Source of the DNA: Maribacter aquivivus
GTDB taxonomy: Bacteria; Bacteroidota; Bacteroidia; Flavobacteriales; Flavobacteriaceae
Direction: 5' to 3'
Length of the DNA: 64,000 bases
Assembly: GCF_900142175.1 (NCBI RefSeq)
Contig: NZ_FQZX01000001.1
Coordinates: 1,798,001-1,862,000, forward strand
Made by a program: the position numbers and the translations under genes. Below, piece by piece: positions 18,107-26,142 of the stretch (its first letter is position 1; each line of letters opens with the position of its first letter). Below the pieces are notes generated by a model. That model did no database searches, was not told the DNA's origin, and saw only the letters and a list, made by a program, of their open reading frames with translations.

Positions 18107-18421
18107 ATGATAAAAGTATCTGTAATGTATCCGAACAGTGAAGATGTTAAGTTCGATGCTGATTATTACAAAAACACGCACTTGCCAATGGTTCAAAAAT
18201 TTGTGGGTAGTGCATTGAAAGAATTGGAATTAGATTTAGGTATTGGTGGTAGAGCTCCTGGCGAAGCTGCGCCATATGTTGCCATTGCACATTTAAAGTT
18301 TGACGATGTGGCTTCTTTTCAGGCAGCTTTTGGTCCGCATGCAGCAACATTCGCTGACGACGTTAAGAATTATAGTAACGTGCAAGGAGAAATTCAAATT
18401 AGTGAGCTTGTAACTTTTTAG
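18107..18421 (+). CDS. EthD-family protein
   Basis: 104 residues with the small ferredoxin-like alpha/beta EthD fold: M-I-K-V-S-V-M-Y-P-N start, Y-Y-K-N-T-H-L-P-M-V (the family's conserved H-x-P) and a central F-D-D-V-A-S-F-Q helix. EthD-like proteins occur with oxidative degradation and detoxification genes; the catalytic role is generally unknown. Its stop precedes the DsbA-like start by only two bases, so the two genes are surely co-transcribed. Confidence 0.85.
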   Translation: MIKVSVMYPNSEDVKFDADYYKNTHLPMVQKFVGSALKELELDLGIGGRAPGEAAPYVAIAHLKFDDVASFQAAFGPHAATFADDVKNYSNVQGEIQISELVTF

Positions 18422-18423
18422 AA

Positions 18424-19068
18424 ATGAAAAAGAAATTAAAAATAGATATTGTATCTGATGTTGTTTGCCCTTGGTGTGCAATTGGCTACAAGAGATTAGA
18501 AAAAGCAATTGACGAACTAGGTATTCAAGATCAGGTAGAGATTGAATGGCAACCTTTTGAACTGAACCCAGGTATGCCACCAGAAGGTCAGAATATTACA
18601 GAACATATTACTGAAAAATATGGTTCTACCATAGAACAACAAAATGAGTCGCGCCAAAATATGACAGATATTGGCGAAGAACTTGGCTTTAAATTCGATT
18701 ATTTTGATGACATGCGTATGTCAAACACTTTTGATGCTCATGTGTTATTGGAGTATGCAAAAGATTTTGGGAAACAAACGGAACTAAAATTACGCTTAAT
18801 GACTTCATTTTTTGGTGAAAGAAAAGATGTGTCTGATAGAGAGGTCTTAAAACAAGCGTTATTAGAAGTGGGTTTAAATGCAGAGGAAGCATTGTCTAAA
18901 TTAGATAATGAAGAAGCCCGTTATGAAGTAAGGAATAAACAGGGGCAATGGAAAAATATGGGTGTAAACTCCGTACCAACTATTGTATTTAACATGAAAA
19001 GTGCAATAACAGGTGCCCAACCCGTAGCTAGTTTTAAACAAGTACTTTCTGAATTGATTGCTGAATAG
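18424..19068 (+). CDS. DsbA/FrnE-like thioredoxin-fold oxidoreductase
   Basis: 214 residues. V-V-C-P-W-C-A-I-G (Cys15, Cys18) is the active-site CxxC of the DsbA/2-hydroxychromene-carboxylate isomerase group; the helical insertion and the cis-proline loop N-S-V-P-T-I-V-F (near residue 184) follow. No signal peptide, so unlike periplasmic DsbA it works in the cytosol, like FrnE. FrnE in Deinococcus is linked to oxidative and cadmium stress. It fits the thiol-handling theme of the cluster. Confidence 0.9.
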   Translation: MKKKLKIDIVSDVVCPWCAIGYKRLEKAIDELGIQDQVEIEWQPFELNPGMPPEGQNITEHITEKYGSTIEQQNESRQNMTDIGEELGFKFDYFDDMRMSNTFDAHVLLEYAKDFGKQTELKLRLMTSFFGERKDVSDREVLKQALLEVGLNAEEALSKLDNEEARYEVRNKQGQWKNMGVNSVPTIVFNMKSAITGAQPVASFKQVLSELIAE

Positions 19069-19078
19069 AAAATTAAAA

Positions 19079-19753
19079 ATGCAGGTTATGAGTAAAGCAG
19101 ATAAAAATAAAGGTGAACTAGATGCATTGCTAGAGGTAAAACGTCAAGGAGCATCGAAATTTACTGAAGAGAAAAGGAAGATTTATGCTGATGGTATTAA
19201 AAGTGTTGCAGCATCTGGGGTGCTTGAAAATGCATTGAATATAGGAGATAAAGCGCCTAATTTTAGTTTAAAAAATGCATTGGGAGAATCTGTTTTGTTA
19301 TATGATGAATTAAAAAAAGGTCCAGTTGTCTTAACATGGTACAGAGGTGGTTGGTGTCCGTATTGTAATATCACACTGCACTATTTACAAGAAAAACTTC
19401 CTGAAATTAAAGAAGCTGGCGCTACATTAATTGCAATTACACCAGAATTGCCAGATAATTCTTTATCTACTTCAGAGAAGAATAAGTTAGAATTTTCTGT
19501 TTTAAGCGATGTTGGTAATGTAGTAGGAAAAGAATATGGCGTAGTATATACATTAACCCATGAGGTAGCTACTATGTATGAAGCAGGATTTGGGTTAAGT
19601 GAAGTAAATGGAGATCATAGTAATGAACTGCCTTTGGCTGCGACTTATGTAATCAATACTGATGCTGTTATTCAATATGCTTTTTTAGATGCTGATTACA
19701 CAGAAAGAGCAGAAGTGACGGATATCGTAGAGGCATTACATAAGCTGAAATAA
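19079..19753 (+). CDS. Peroxiredoxin-like protein (AhpC/TSA fold, CPYC motif)
   Basis: 224 residues from the ATG at 19079 (an ATG at 19088 is equally possible). A ~60-residue helical N-terminal extension precedes an AhpC/TSA core: I-G-D-K-A-P-N-F-S-L, then W-Y-R-G-G-W-C-P-Y-C (Cys93, Cys96). The thioredoxin-like CPYC replaces the P-x-x-x-T-x-x-C of classical peroxiredoxins. Cytosolic peroxide or disulfide chemistry is expected. It begins just after the DsbA-like stop; a decayed paralog lies at 23315-23964. Confidence 0.88.
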   Translation: MQVMSKADKNKGELDALLEVKRQGASKFTEEKRKIYADGIKSVAASGVLENALNIGDKAPNFSLKNALGESVLLYDELKKGPVVLTWYRGGWCPYCNITLHYLQEKLPEIKEAGATLIAITPELPDNSLSTSEKNKLEFSVLSDVGNVVGKEYGVVYTLTHEVATMYEAGFGLSEVNGDHSNELPLAATYVINTDAVIQYAFLDADYTERAEVTDIVEALHKLK

Positions 19754-19783
19754 ATTAATATTCAACCACCAATACTGTTAACC

Positions 19784-20134
19784 ATGAAAAGAGATAGAAT
19801 CATTTATTACATCGCAACAGGTATTTTTAGCTTGGTGATATTATTTTCCGCAGGCATGTACTTTTTTAATCACGAATTTATAAAAGGTGCTTTCGTAAAA
19901 TTGGGCTATCCTACGTATTTAATTTACCCATATGCTACGGCAAAGTTGGTAGGTTTGTTTGCAATCTGGAACCCTAGGTTTCATGTGATAAAAGAGTGGG
20001 CATACTCCGCATTTTTCTTTGCGGTTACCTTAGCATTTTTTGCACACATCATGGTAAGTGATGGAGAGCAGATGGCTGCTGTTATTGCTTTGGTTTCATT
20101 GGTCGTTTCTTATATCTTTAGTAAAAGAATATAA
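19784..20134 (+). CDS. DoxX-like inner-membrane protein
   Basis: 116 residues with four hydrophobic segments (about 7-27, 43-60, 70-88, 94-111) separated by short charged loops. Size and arrangement match DoxX-like proteins, which in other bacteria are induced by quinone, thiol-electrophile or oxidative stress (for example MhqP and the DoxX-SodA-SseA complex). Same strand and tight spacing to the peroxiredoxin-like gene (30 bases) and the dehalogenase (25 bases). Confidence 0.8.
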   Translation: MKRDRIIYYIATGIFSLVILFSAGMYFFNHEFIKGAFVKLGYPTYLIYPYATAKLVGLFAIWNPRFHVIKEWAYSAFFFAVTLAFFAHIMVSDGEQMAAVIALVSLVVSYIFSKRI

Positions 20135-20159
20135 AAACACATTAAACGAAGATTGTAAT

Positions 20160-20864
20160 ATGGATACTACTATAGCGAATAAAACTATACGTCCAAAAGT
20201 ATTGTTCTTTGATGTCAACGAAACACTTTTAGACCTTACAGAGGTTAAAAAAGAAGTTGGTAAAGCATTAGGAGGAAGAGAAGATTTACTTTCCCTTTGG
20301 TTTACAACCATGTTACAGTATTCATTAGTGACTTCGGCAAGTGGTCAATACAAACCTTTTGGGCATATTGGTGCTGCCGCATTACAAATGGTAGCTGCAA
20401 ATCTTAATATGACCCTAACAGAAGAAGAGGCGCGTACCATTGTTTCAGAGGCTATGGGAAATTTACCTGCGCACCCAGAAGTAAAAGAGGCACTTGCACA
20501 GTTGAAAAATGCCGGATACAAATTAGTAGCATTCACCAATTCGTCTAAGGAAGGTTTAACCAAGCAATTTAAAAGTGCGGGATTAACGGAGTATTTCAAT
20601 GAGATGCTAAGTGTAGAACCAACGGGGAAATTCAAACCATTTACAGATACCTATGTTTGGGGTGCTAAAAAAATGGGAGTTGAACTAGATGAATGTATGC
20701 TTATAGCAGCACACGGTTGGGATGTTGCCGGTGCTCTTTGGGCAGGTTGGCGAGCAGCGTTTATAGGTAGACCTGGTCAACAAGAGTATCCGTTAGCTCC
20801 AAAAACAGAAATTATAGTATCTGACCTGAAAAAGGCTGCAGATATTTTAGTGACCTACAGCTAG
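20160..20864 (+). CDS. Haloacid dehalogenase type II (HAD superfamily)
   Basis: 234 residues from the ATG at 20160; an upstream reading in the same frame overlaps the DoxX-like gene and lacks support. HAD motif I is F-F-D-V-N-E-T-L (nucleophile Asp18), motif II is F-T-N-S-S, and motif III/IV are in G-K-F-K-P-F and A-A-H-G-W-D-V-A-G-A. H-G-W-D replaces the usual acidic pair as in type II L-2-haloacid dehalogenases. Native substrate could be a halogenated or other phosphate-free acid; this is uncertain. Last gene of the cluster. Confidence 0.85.
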   Translation: MDTTIANKTIRPKVLFFDVNETLLDLTEVKKEVGKALGGREDLLSLWFTTMLQYSLVTSASGQYKPFGHIGAAALQMVAANLNMTLTEEEARTIVSEAMGNLPAHPEVKEALAQLKNAGYKLVAFTNSSKEGLTKQFKSAGLTEYFNEMLSVEPTGKFKPFTDTYVWGAKKMGVELDECMLIAAHGWDVAGALWAGWRAAFIGRPGQQEYPLAPKTEIIVSDLKKAADILVTYS

Positions 20865-20910
20865 AAATTCTTGTCATTTCATTTTCAAATAAAAAGCATC
20901 TAAGAATATG

Positions 20911-20918
20911 TATCTTTG
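20911..20918 (+). promoter_or_regulatory. -7 box of the coiled-coil lipoprotein gene
   Basis: TATCTTTG is an exact TAnnTTTG match, 29 bases before the ATG at 20947. It suggests that the lipoprotein gene has its own promoter and is not part of the redox cluster. Confidence 0.45.
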
Positions 20919-20946
20919 GCGTACCATTAACTAAAGAAAGTATTAC

Positions 20947-21600
20947 ATGTTTAAAAGAACACTATTTGTTGCCCTAATTGCACTTACGCTAACTTCTTGT
21001 TGGAAAGATAAAAGTCCCGAAGACCTTATTCGCTTAAAAGATAAATTCAAGTCTCAAGTAGACGATTTTGAGAATAAGAAAGAGACCGCTAATAAAAATG
21101 TAAACAAAGGTCTAGAATCTTTGAATGCCTTAAAAAGCGCTTTAGAAGACACCAAAAATGAAGATAAAGAATTCGCCAAGGTATATGGCGATTGGGAGAA
21201 AGTAGATCGTCGTGTTAATAATTTGAATAAAGAGTACGAAGATTTAAAAGAGAAAGCTTCCAATCTGTTTACAGCAATGGAAACACAGACCAATAGCCTA
21301 AGTGATGAAAAGAGTAAGAAAACACTCTTAGGAGCTATAGAAAAGGCGCGTACCAAATACAACGCAACATTAGCCAATACTTCTACGGCTATAGATAAAT
21401 TAAGGTTGTTACATGGCGATGCCGTTGAGGTGGTAAAAGCCTTAGAAGTAGCTGCAGCCCTTAATTCTTTCGATAATATCAATGATCAAATGAAAAGCAT
21501 TGAAGGTCGTGTAGACGGTATTATGCAAGAATTGAACGTTGCCGTTGTAGAGAGCAAGAAACTATACGAGAAAAAAATTACCGAGTTGGGAGAGGAGTAG
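20947..21600 (+). CDS. Coiled-coil lipoprotein
   Basis: 217 residues. Lipobox T-S-C with Cys18, then an almost entirely alpha-helical, charged mature part with heptad patterning and few prolines, typical of a coiled coil on the periplasmic side of a membrane. No catalytic residues. The last ~65 codons and the terminator are duplicated in decayed form at 22909-23160. Function unknown. Confidence 0.8.
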   Translation: MFKRTLFVALIALTLTSCWKDKSPEDLIRLKDKFKSQVDDFENKKETANKNVNKGLESLNALKSALEDTKNEDKEFAKVYGDWEKVDRRVNNLNKEYEDLKEKASNLFTAMETQTNSLSDEKSKKTLLGAIEKARTKYNATLANTSTAIDKLRLLHGDAVEVVKALEVAAALNSFDNINDQMKSIEGRVDGIMQELNVAVVESKKLYEKKITELGEE

Positions 21601-21623
21601 TTTAAATTTTTATTTTTTCCAAG

Positions 21624-21660
21624 AAAAAAGCCAGTATGAACACATACTGGCTTTTTTTTG
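21624..21660 (+). terminator. Terminator of the coiled-coil lipoprotein gene
   Basis: AAAAAAGCCAGTATG pairs with CATACTGGCTTTTTT across four bases. A decayed copy of this hairpin follows the pseudogene at 23126-23160. Confidence 0.9.
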
Positions 21661-21704
21661 TGATGTACATGCTTCAGAATAGGCATTTTATTTACGCAAC
21701 AAAT

Positions 21705-21712
21705 TAGATTTG
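21705..21712 (+). promoter_or_regulatory. -7 box of the serine hydrolase gene
   Basis: TAGATTTG matches TAnnTTTG, 42 bases before the ATG at 21754. Confidence 0.4.
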
Positions 21713-21753
21713 AGTCCGTTAATTATATTAAACCTTTCTAAAGAGTAAATAAC

Positions 21754-22836
21754 ATGATATATAGATTATTTTATATAGGTATTCTATTTATACTTTTAAG
21801 CTGTCAATCAGATGATTCCGTGTCGGTTGATTCAAATGAGCCAAACCCAACAGAAACCTCTACTTATTTTCCGCCAATTAATACAAATGACTGGGAAAAT
21901 GTTTCACCTTCAGAATTGAATTGGAATGTTGATAAACTTTCAGAATTAGAAGATTTTCTTATACAGGATAATACAAAATCTTTTATGGTGTTGGTCGATG
22001 GTAAGATTGTGGTAGAAGAATATTATAATGACCATACGGTTAACGATACTTATCAGTGGAATAGTGCAGGAAAAACTTTGGTAACGGCTACCACTGGTAT
22101 TGCTCAACAAAACGGATTAATCGATATAGATAATAAGGTGTCTGATTATATTGGAACCGAGTGGACAAGTGCCACAATACAACAAGAAAATTTAATTACT
22201 GTAAAGAGTTTGTTGACGATGACCTCTGGTCTAGACGACGAACCTCAATTGGTAATCAAAGCGAATCTGGTTTCGCTTTCCGATGCAGGTACACGCTGGG
22301 CTTATGGCAATGTATTTCAAAGATTAATGAATGTAGTCGAAGATGCCAGTGGAACCGAATTTGAAACTTATTTTAATACCGAATTAGCTGTTAAAATAGG
22401 TATGGATGGGTTTTGGAATAACGGATTTATTTATCGTATATACCATAGTAATACGAGAAGTATGGCAAGATTTGGATTACTTGCTTCTCAGAATGGAAAA
22501 TGGGACGGAGAGCAAATTGTAGATGAAGATTTCTTTTTGGAAAGCACAACAACTTCTCAAGATATTAACCCGGCGTATGGCTATTTATGGTGGTTAAATG
22601 GAAAAAGTGACTTCATGCTACCATCTACGCAAACAGAATTTTCGGGATCTCTTATTCCGAATGCACCAGCAGATATGATTGCAGCTTTAGGTAAAGATGA
22701 ACAGCGCATCTACATTGTACCTAGTGAGAATTTGGTAATTATAAGAATGGGTGAGGCTACGGGATCTGAAGAAAATTTTGCATTATCATCTTTCGACAAT
22801 GTTTTTTGGGAGAAGTTCAATGAGGTAACTAATTAG
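21754..22836 (+). CDS. Serine hydrolase, class C beta-lactamase-like lipoprotein
   Basis: 360 residues with a lipoprotein signal (L-S-C, Cys17). Active-site motifs: S-A-G-K (Ser104, Lys107) and R-W-A-Y-G-N (the Y-x-N box, about residue 179). A G-x-S-G-type C-terminal element is present only weakly (F-S-G-S-L). The family includes esterases, D-aminopeptidases and beta-lactamase-like enzymes; target unknown. Its promoter and its separation from the redox cluster suggest it is independent. It sits between the lipoprotein gene and its decayed copy. Confidence 0.85.
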   Translation: MIYRLFYIGILFILLSCQSDDSVSVDSNEPNPTETSTYFPPINTNDWENVSPSELNWNVDKLSELEDFLIQDNTKSFMVLVDGKIVVEEYYNDHTVNDTYQWNSAGKTLVTATTGIAQQNGLIDIDNKVSDYIGTEWTSATIQQENLITVKSLLTMTSGLDDEPQLVIKANLVSLSDAGTRWAYGNVFQRLMNVVEDASGTEFETYFNTELAVKIGMDGFWNNGFIYRIYHSNTRSMARFGLLASQNGKWDGEQIVDEDFFLESTTTSQDINPAYGYLWWLNGKSDFMLPSTQTEFSGSLIPNAPADMIAALGKDEQRIYIVPSENLVIIRMGEATGSEENFALSSFDNVFWEKFNEVTN

Positions 22837-22908
22837 GAGAAAAAAGAACTAAGAGATATCTTTTTGTCTTTTAAAGGACTTTTGAAAACTAACGAATCTT
22901 TATAAATA

Positions 22909-23108
22909 ATTAAGGTTGTTACATGGCGATGCCGTTGCGTAGTAAAAGCATTAGAAGTGGCAGCTGCGTTAAATTTGTTCGATAATATCAATCTTCAAAT
23001 GAAAAGCATAGAAGGTCGTGTAGATGGTATTATGTAAGAATTGAACGTCGCCGTTTTAAAGAGTAAGAAACTATACCAGAAGAAATTACCGAGTTAGGGG
23101 AGGAGTAA
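22909..23108 (+). pseudogene. Decayed duplicate of the 3' end of the coiled-coil lipoprotein gene
   Basis: About 200 bases that align, by hand, with 21399-21600 at roughly 85-90% identity, starting with a ~30-base identical block. The copy has a base deletion near 22940 (frameshift), a CAA-to-TAA change inside the frame near 23034, a further deletion near 23086, and the original stop changed from TAG to TAA. It lacks the 5' part of the gene, including signal peptide and start. A decayed copy of the terminator follows. No protein is expected. Confidence 0.85.
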
Positions 23109-23122
23109 TATAACTTCACTTC

Positions 23123-23162
23123 GGGTATAAAAAAATAGCCGGTTTTAAATGCTGGCTTTTTT
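23123..23162 (+). terminator. Decayed copy of the lipoprotein terminator
   Basis: AATAGCCGG-TTTTAAAT-GCTGGCTTTTTT is a weak, mismatched version of the hairpin at 21624-21660, showing the duplication extended past the coding part. Confidence 0.6.
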
Positions 23163-23314
23163 AATGCCACAATAGTTCACACTAATATTCATTATTAGTG
23201 TTATAAATGTAAAATTTCATCTTTCTTAGTTGTAATTACTGTTTCGGTAATATAAATTTTGGCAATCAATAGGAAAGAGAACATATACCGTACCTTGTAT
23301 AGTAAATTAAATTA

Positions 23315-23964
23315 ATGAAAAACTTAAAAGAACAAACCGAAGCTAAAATTGCCGCTGGCAGATTGGCTAAACCTGAATTCATGAAAGGTGTAGACGATGT
23401 TATTAATGAGGCAAAGGCATTTGAACAGGGTAAGAATGCAATTAAGGTTGGACAAAAAGCTCCAACATTTGAGCTACCGAACCCGGTAGGTCAATTGATA
23501 TCATTAGATGCTTTATTAGAAAAGGTGCTGTTGTAGTTACATTTTATCGTGGCGATTGGTGTCCGTATTGCAACTTACAACTTAGAGCTTTGCAGGCAAG
23601 GTTAAGTGAGATTCATGAGCTAGGTGCTACATTGGTTGCTATAAGTCCGCAAGTACCAGACGGGTCATTGACAAAGAGTGAAATCAATGGAATGGATTTT
23701 ATTGTATTGTCTGATCAAGATGCTAAAGTAGCTTCAGAATACGGAGTGGCATGGGAAGTTCCGTAGTTTTTATTAGATCATATGCGAGTAGATCGTAGTC
23801 TTGATTTGGAGAAAATCAATAATGGTAATGGTAGTGTATTGCCAATTCCGGGTACATTTATTTTAGGAAGAGATGGCGTTGTAGAGTGGAGCTATGTAAA
23901 TGTTGATTATAGAACACGCTCAGAACCTGAAGAGATTATTCAGGCTTTGAAGAAGTTATCTTAA
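23315..23964 (+). pseudogene. Broken peroxiredoxin-like gene
   Basis: A paralog of the gene at 19079-19753, interrupted twice. The first frame (23315-23536) gives the N-terminal extension through F-E-L-P-N-P-V-G and ends early. One base is missing from the A-run near 23521, and in the next frame the sequence continues with F-Y-R-G-D-W-C-P-Y-C. A TAG at 23764-23766 (one C-to-T from CAG) interrupts it again. The C-terminal 60 residues are intact (23782-23964). It is a pseudogene unless the A-run is a sequencing error and the stop is read through. Confidence 0.85.
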
Positions 23965-24096
23965 ATGATTAAGAAGGAAGAAAGGTCTTTTACTTTATAG
24001 GTGAACAGACAGAGAAAGTATTGAAAATAATGAAAGAAGATAAATTATTGGATAGATGAGTTAGCGAAACTCTTTATGCTCATATCAAACACAAAC

Positions 24097-24633
24097 ATGA
24101 ACACTACTATAAATTTTGAGGAATTAAAAAACGAAATTGAAATTGCCACAAGAATAGCTTTTAAAGAAAACGTTGAAAGATATGGCAAAGATATTTGTGC
24201 TTTTTCATTGGTCAGTGATGATGGTGCTATGACGGTTGTACCTTACATAAATACTACAAGTCATCTAGTAAAGATGCAATCAGAGAATCCAGAAAATATA
24301 GAAAGTTATGAGTTTGAGTCTGCGGAGTGGTTTACGTCCGGGGGCGCAAATACAGAGTTTAATGCGATATGTAAAACGCTTTGTGATGAAATTGATAATG
24401 ATGATTTAGATTTTGAAGCTTTTAGAAATTCTTTGTTCGAAACCTGCACTCAGGTTTTAGAGCAACTTCTAAAAGAAAATTTCTTTCATAAAATTTTAAG
24501 TAAAGATATATTGTTGATGTTCAGTATTTCTGATACTTCTGAATCTAAAGAAAATTTAGTACAATGGACAAAGCGTCTTAATACTATAAATGAAGGTAAA
24601 CGCTTTGAATATTATATGAATGATAATTATTAA
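24097..24633 (+). CDS. DUF4303 domain protein
   Basis: 178 residues from the ATG at 24097; an ATG at 24076 would add seven. Features typical of DUF4303: an N-terminal helix, a C-A-F-S-L-V-S-D-D-G-A strand pair, and E-S-A-E-W-F-T-S-G-G-A. No signal peptide, no membrane segment. DUF4303 proteins are seen with toxin-immunity loci in some bacteria, but nothing here supports that role. Function unknown. Confidence 0.7.
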   Translation: MNTTINFEELKNEIEIATRIAFKENVERYGKDICAFSLVSDDGAMTVVPYINTTSHLVKMQSENPENIESYEFESAEWFTSGGANTEFNAICKTLCDEIDNDDLDFEAFRNSLFETCTQVLEQLLKENFFHKILSKDILLMFSISDTSESKENLVQWTKRLNTINEGKRFEYYMNDNY

Positions 24634-24816
24634 GCTAGGTTTGTTTTTAAATCATTAAAGATTATTTATTCCTAAAAACAATTATACTTAGTACATATTT
24701 CATTATCACTATAGGAAGGCATTCAAGCAATTTATCAAACATAAAAACGTTCTAAAACGAGTCATATTAACCAAGGTTATAGTTAATAAATTCTTTAGTC
24801 TATTAGCAAATACATA

Positions 24817-25461
24817 ATGAAAATCATCACAAATCTTTTTTTTATTATGATCATGCAAGCCGGTTCAGTTTGTCATGCGCAGCATACGCAAGAAAAAAAT
24901 TCTACAATGTCAAAGGAGGTAACAGAGGTAATTAAATTGGGTGAAGATGCTATTGTAGAATTGGCTTTAAAGTCTATTGGCGGTAATGTAAGCCTCGAAA
25001 ACTTTACATCTGCTACGGTATTATCTAATGGAGAAGAAGTTTATGTTTCGTTTAGAAACCAATACAAATACCTTTCTTTAAATGCAATCTGCTATTTTGA
25101 TGTTGGTGTCAATATTACTACGCAAACAACCTATAAAAACTCCGTTGCAAATCCTTATAATTTTACGACAGAACGAGCAATTCCCTATTTTCATATAACA
25201 GAAGATATTAAAAAGCATATCGATTTTGTAAAACAAGCGATTGGCAATTTAGAAGATTTTGAAGACGAAATGGTTATTCGAGAGAATGAAGACTTTTATG
25301 ATATAGAAGTAGTATCTGAATCTCAAGAGTCTAGCTATAAGATCAAAAAAGGCACAGGAGAAATATATGATGAATTCCATGCGCATTTAGAGCCAATTCC
25401 ATTTGATGTAGAAAGTGAGCAGGCATTTGAGGTTATCGATTTTTCTCTAAAAGATAAGTAA
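24817..25461 (+). CDS. Exported protein of unknown function
   Basis: 214 residues with a signal peptide (hydrophobic core then H-A-Q near residue 22). The mature sequence alternates strands and acidic helical segments, with F-R-N-Q-Y-K-Y-L-S-L-N and N-Y-x-x-A-I-P-Y-F-H-I-T. No family recognised. It lies alone between an Lrp-type regulator on the other strand and the DUF4303 gene. Confidence 0.65.
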   Translation: MKIITNLFFIMIMQAGSVCHAQHTQEKNSTMSKEVTEVIKLGEDAIVELALKSIGGNVSLENFTSATVLSNGEEVYVSFRNQYKYLSLNAICYFDVGVNITTQTTYKNSVANPYNFTTERAIPYFHITEDIKKHIDFVKQAIGNLEDFEDEMVIRENEDFYDIEVVSESQESSYKIKKGTGEIYDEFHAHLEPIPFDVESEQAFEVIDFSLKDK

Positions 25462-25514
25462 AATTACATACTAATAGGCTGTTTAATGCATGTTTTGTAG
25501 TGCTATTTTAAATT

Positions 25515-25973
25515 CTAATATTCCAAATTATAACCAGTACTATCCTTCACGGAATTCAATACAAATGAACTGTGTATAGTAGAAATACCATCGATGATAG
25601 ATAGTTTTTCATTAATAAATTCATGAAACTCCGCTATATCATCCAAAGCGATTTTTAATAGAAAATCAAAATTTCCAGATACTTGATGGCATTCCATAAT
25701 ATCTGGTAACAACAGTATTTCCTCCTTAAATTTGTCTGCCAATTTTTTTTGATGTTGAGATAAGGTCACTTGACAGTAGGCAATTAATTCTTTCCCAATT
25801 TTAGTTCTATCTAAAAGAGCAACATAAGATTTAATGATTTCTTGCTGCTCTAACTTTCTAATTCTTTCATAAGTGGGTGTGACGCTGAGCCCTACTTTAG
25901 CCGCAATTTCCTTAGTGTTTTGCTTCGCATTTTTTTGAAGTTGCATCAAAATTTTGTTGTCAATCGTATCCAT
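25515..25973 (-). CDS. Lrp/AsnC-family regulator
   Basis: 152 residues: N-terminal winged helix-turn-helix (about 1-50; D-N-K-I-L-M-Q-L-Q-K-N-A-K, then G-L-S-V-T-P-T-Y-E-R-I) and the RAM ligand-binding domain (about 65-150; M-E-C-H-Q-V-S-G-N-F-D-F-L-L-K-I). Lrp-type proteins are feast/famine or amino-acid-responsive regulators. Divergent from the histidine decarboxylase gene, and the shared region holds several dyads, so it likely controls that gene and itself. Confidence 0.93.
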   Translation of the reverse strand: MDTIDNKILMQLQKNAKQNTKEIAAKVGLSVTPTYERIRKLEQQEIIKSYVALLDRTKIGKELIAYCQVTLSQHQKKLADKFKEEILLLPDIMECHQVSGNFDFLLKIALDDIAEFHEFINEKLSIIDGISTIHSSFVLNSVKDSTGYNLEY

Positions 25974-25997
25974 ACCAGTTTATTTTTCTGTTATCCA

Positions 25998-26080
25998 ACT
26001 TAACTTATCTTTAAACAGTTATTTAAAACTGTCAAGTTAAGTATATCAGTTCAATATTCTGTATATACTTTATATAAAGT
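25998..26080. promoter_or_regulatory. Dyad cluster in the Lrp-hdc divergent region
   Basis: Three inverted repeats: ACTTAACTT / AAGTTAAGT (25998-26006 and 26034-26042), an inner ACAGTT / AACTGT (26015-26020 and 26027-26032), and a perfect 14-base palindrome ACTTTATATAAAGT (26067-26080). Candidate binding sites for the Lrp-type regulator. The role is inferred. Confidence 0.55.
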
Positions 26081-26142
26081 AATTTATTATCAATAATTGT
26101 AATTTTACAGTATTATTATATGTATAACAAACCACAAGGAAT

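Noticed and set aside
22161..22364. Overlapping plus-strand frame within the serine hydrolase gene
   Set aside because: Alternative frame of a gene with clear motifs; the translation has no domain pattern.
23315..23536. A small separate protein of 73 residues
   Set aside because: It is the N-terminal piece of a peroxiredoxin-like gene; the rest continues in another frame directly after an A-run.
23782..23964. A small separate protein of 60 residues
   Set aside because: It is the C-terminal piece of the same broken peroxiredoxin-like gene.
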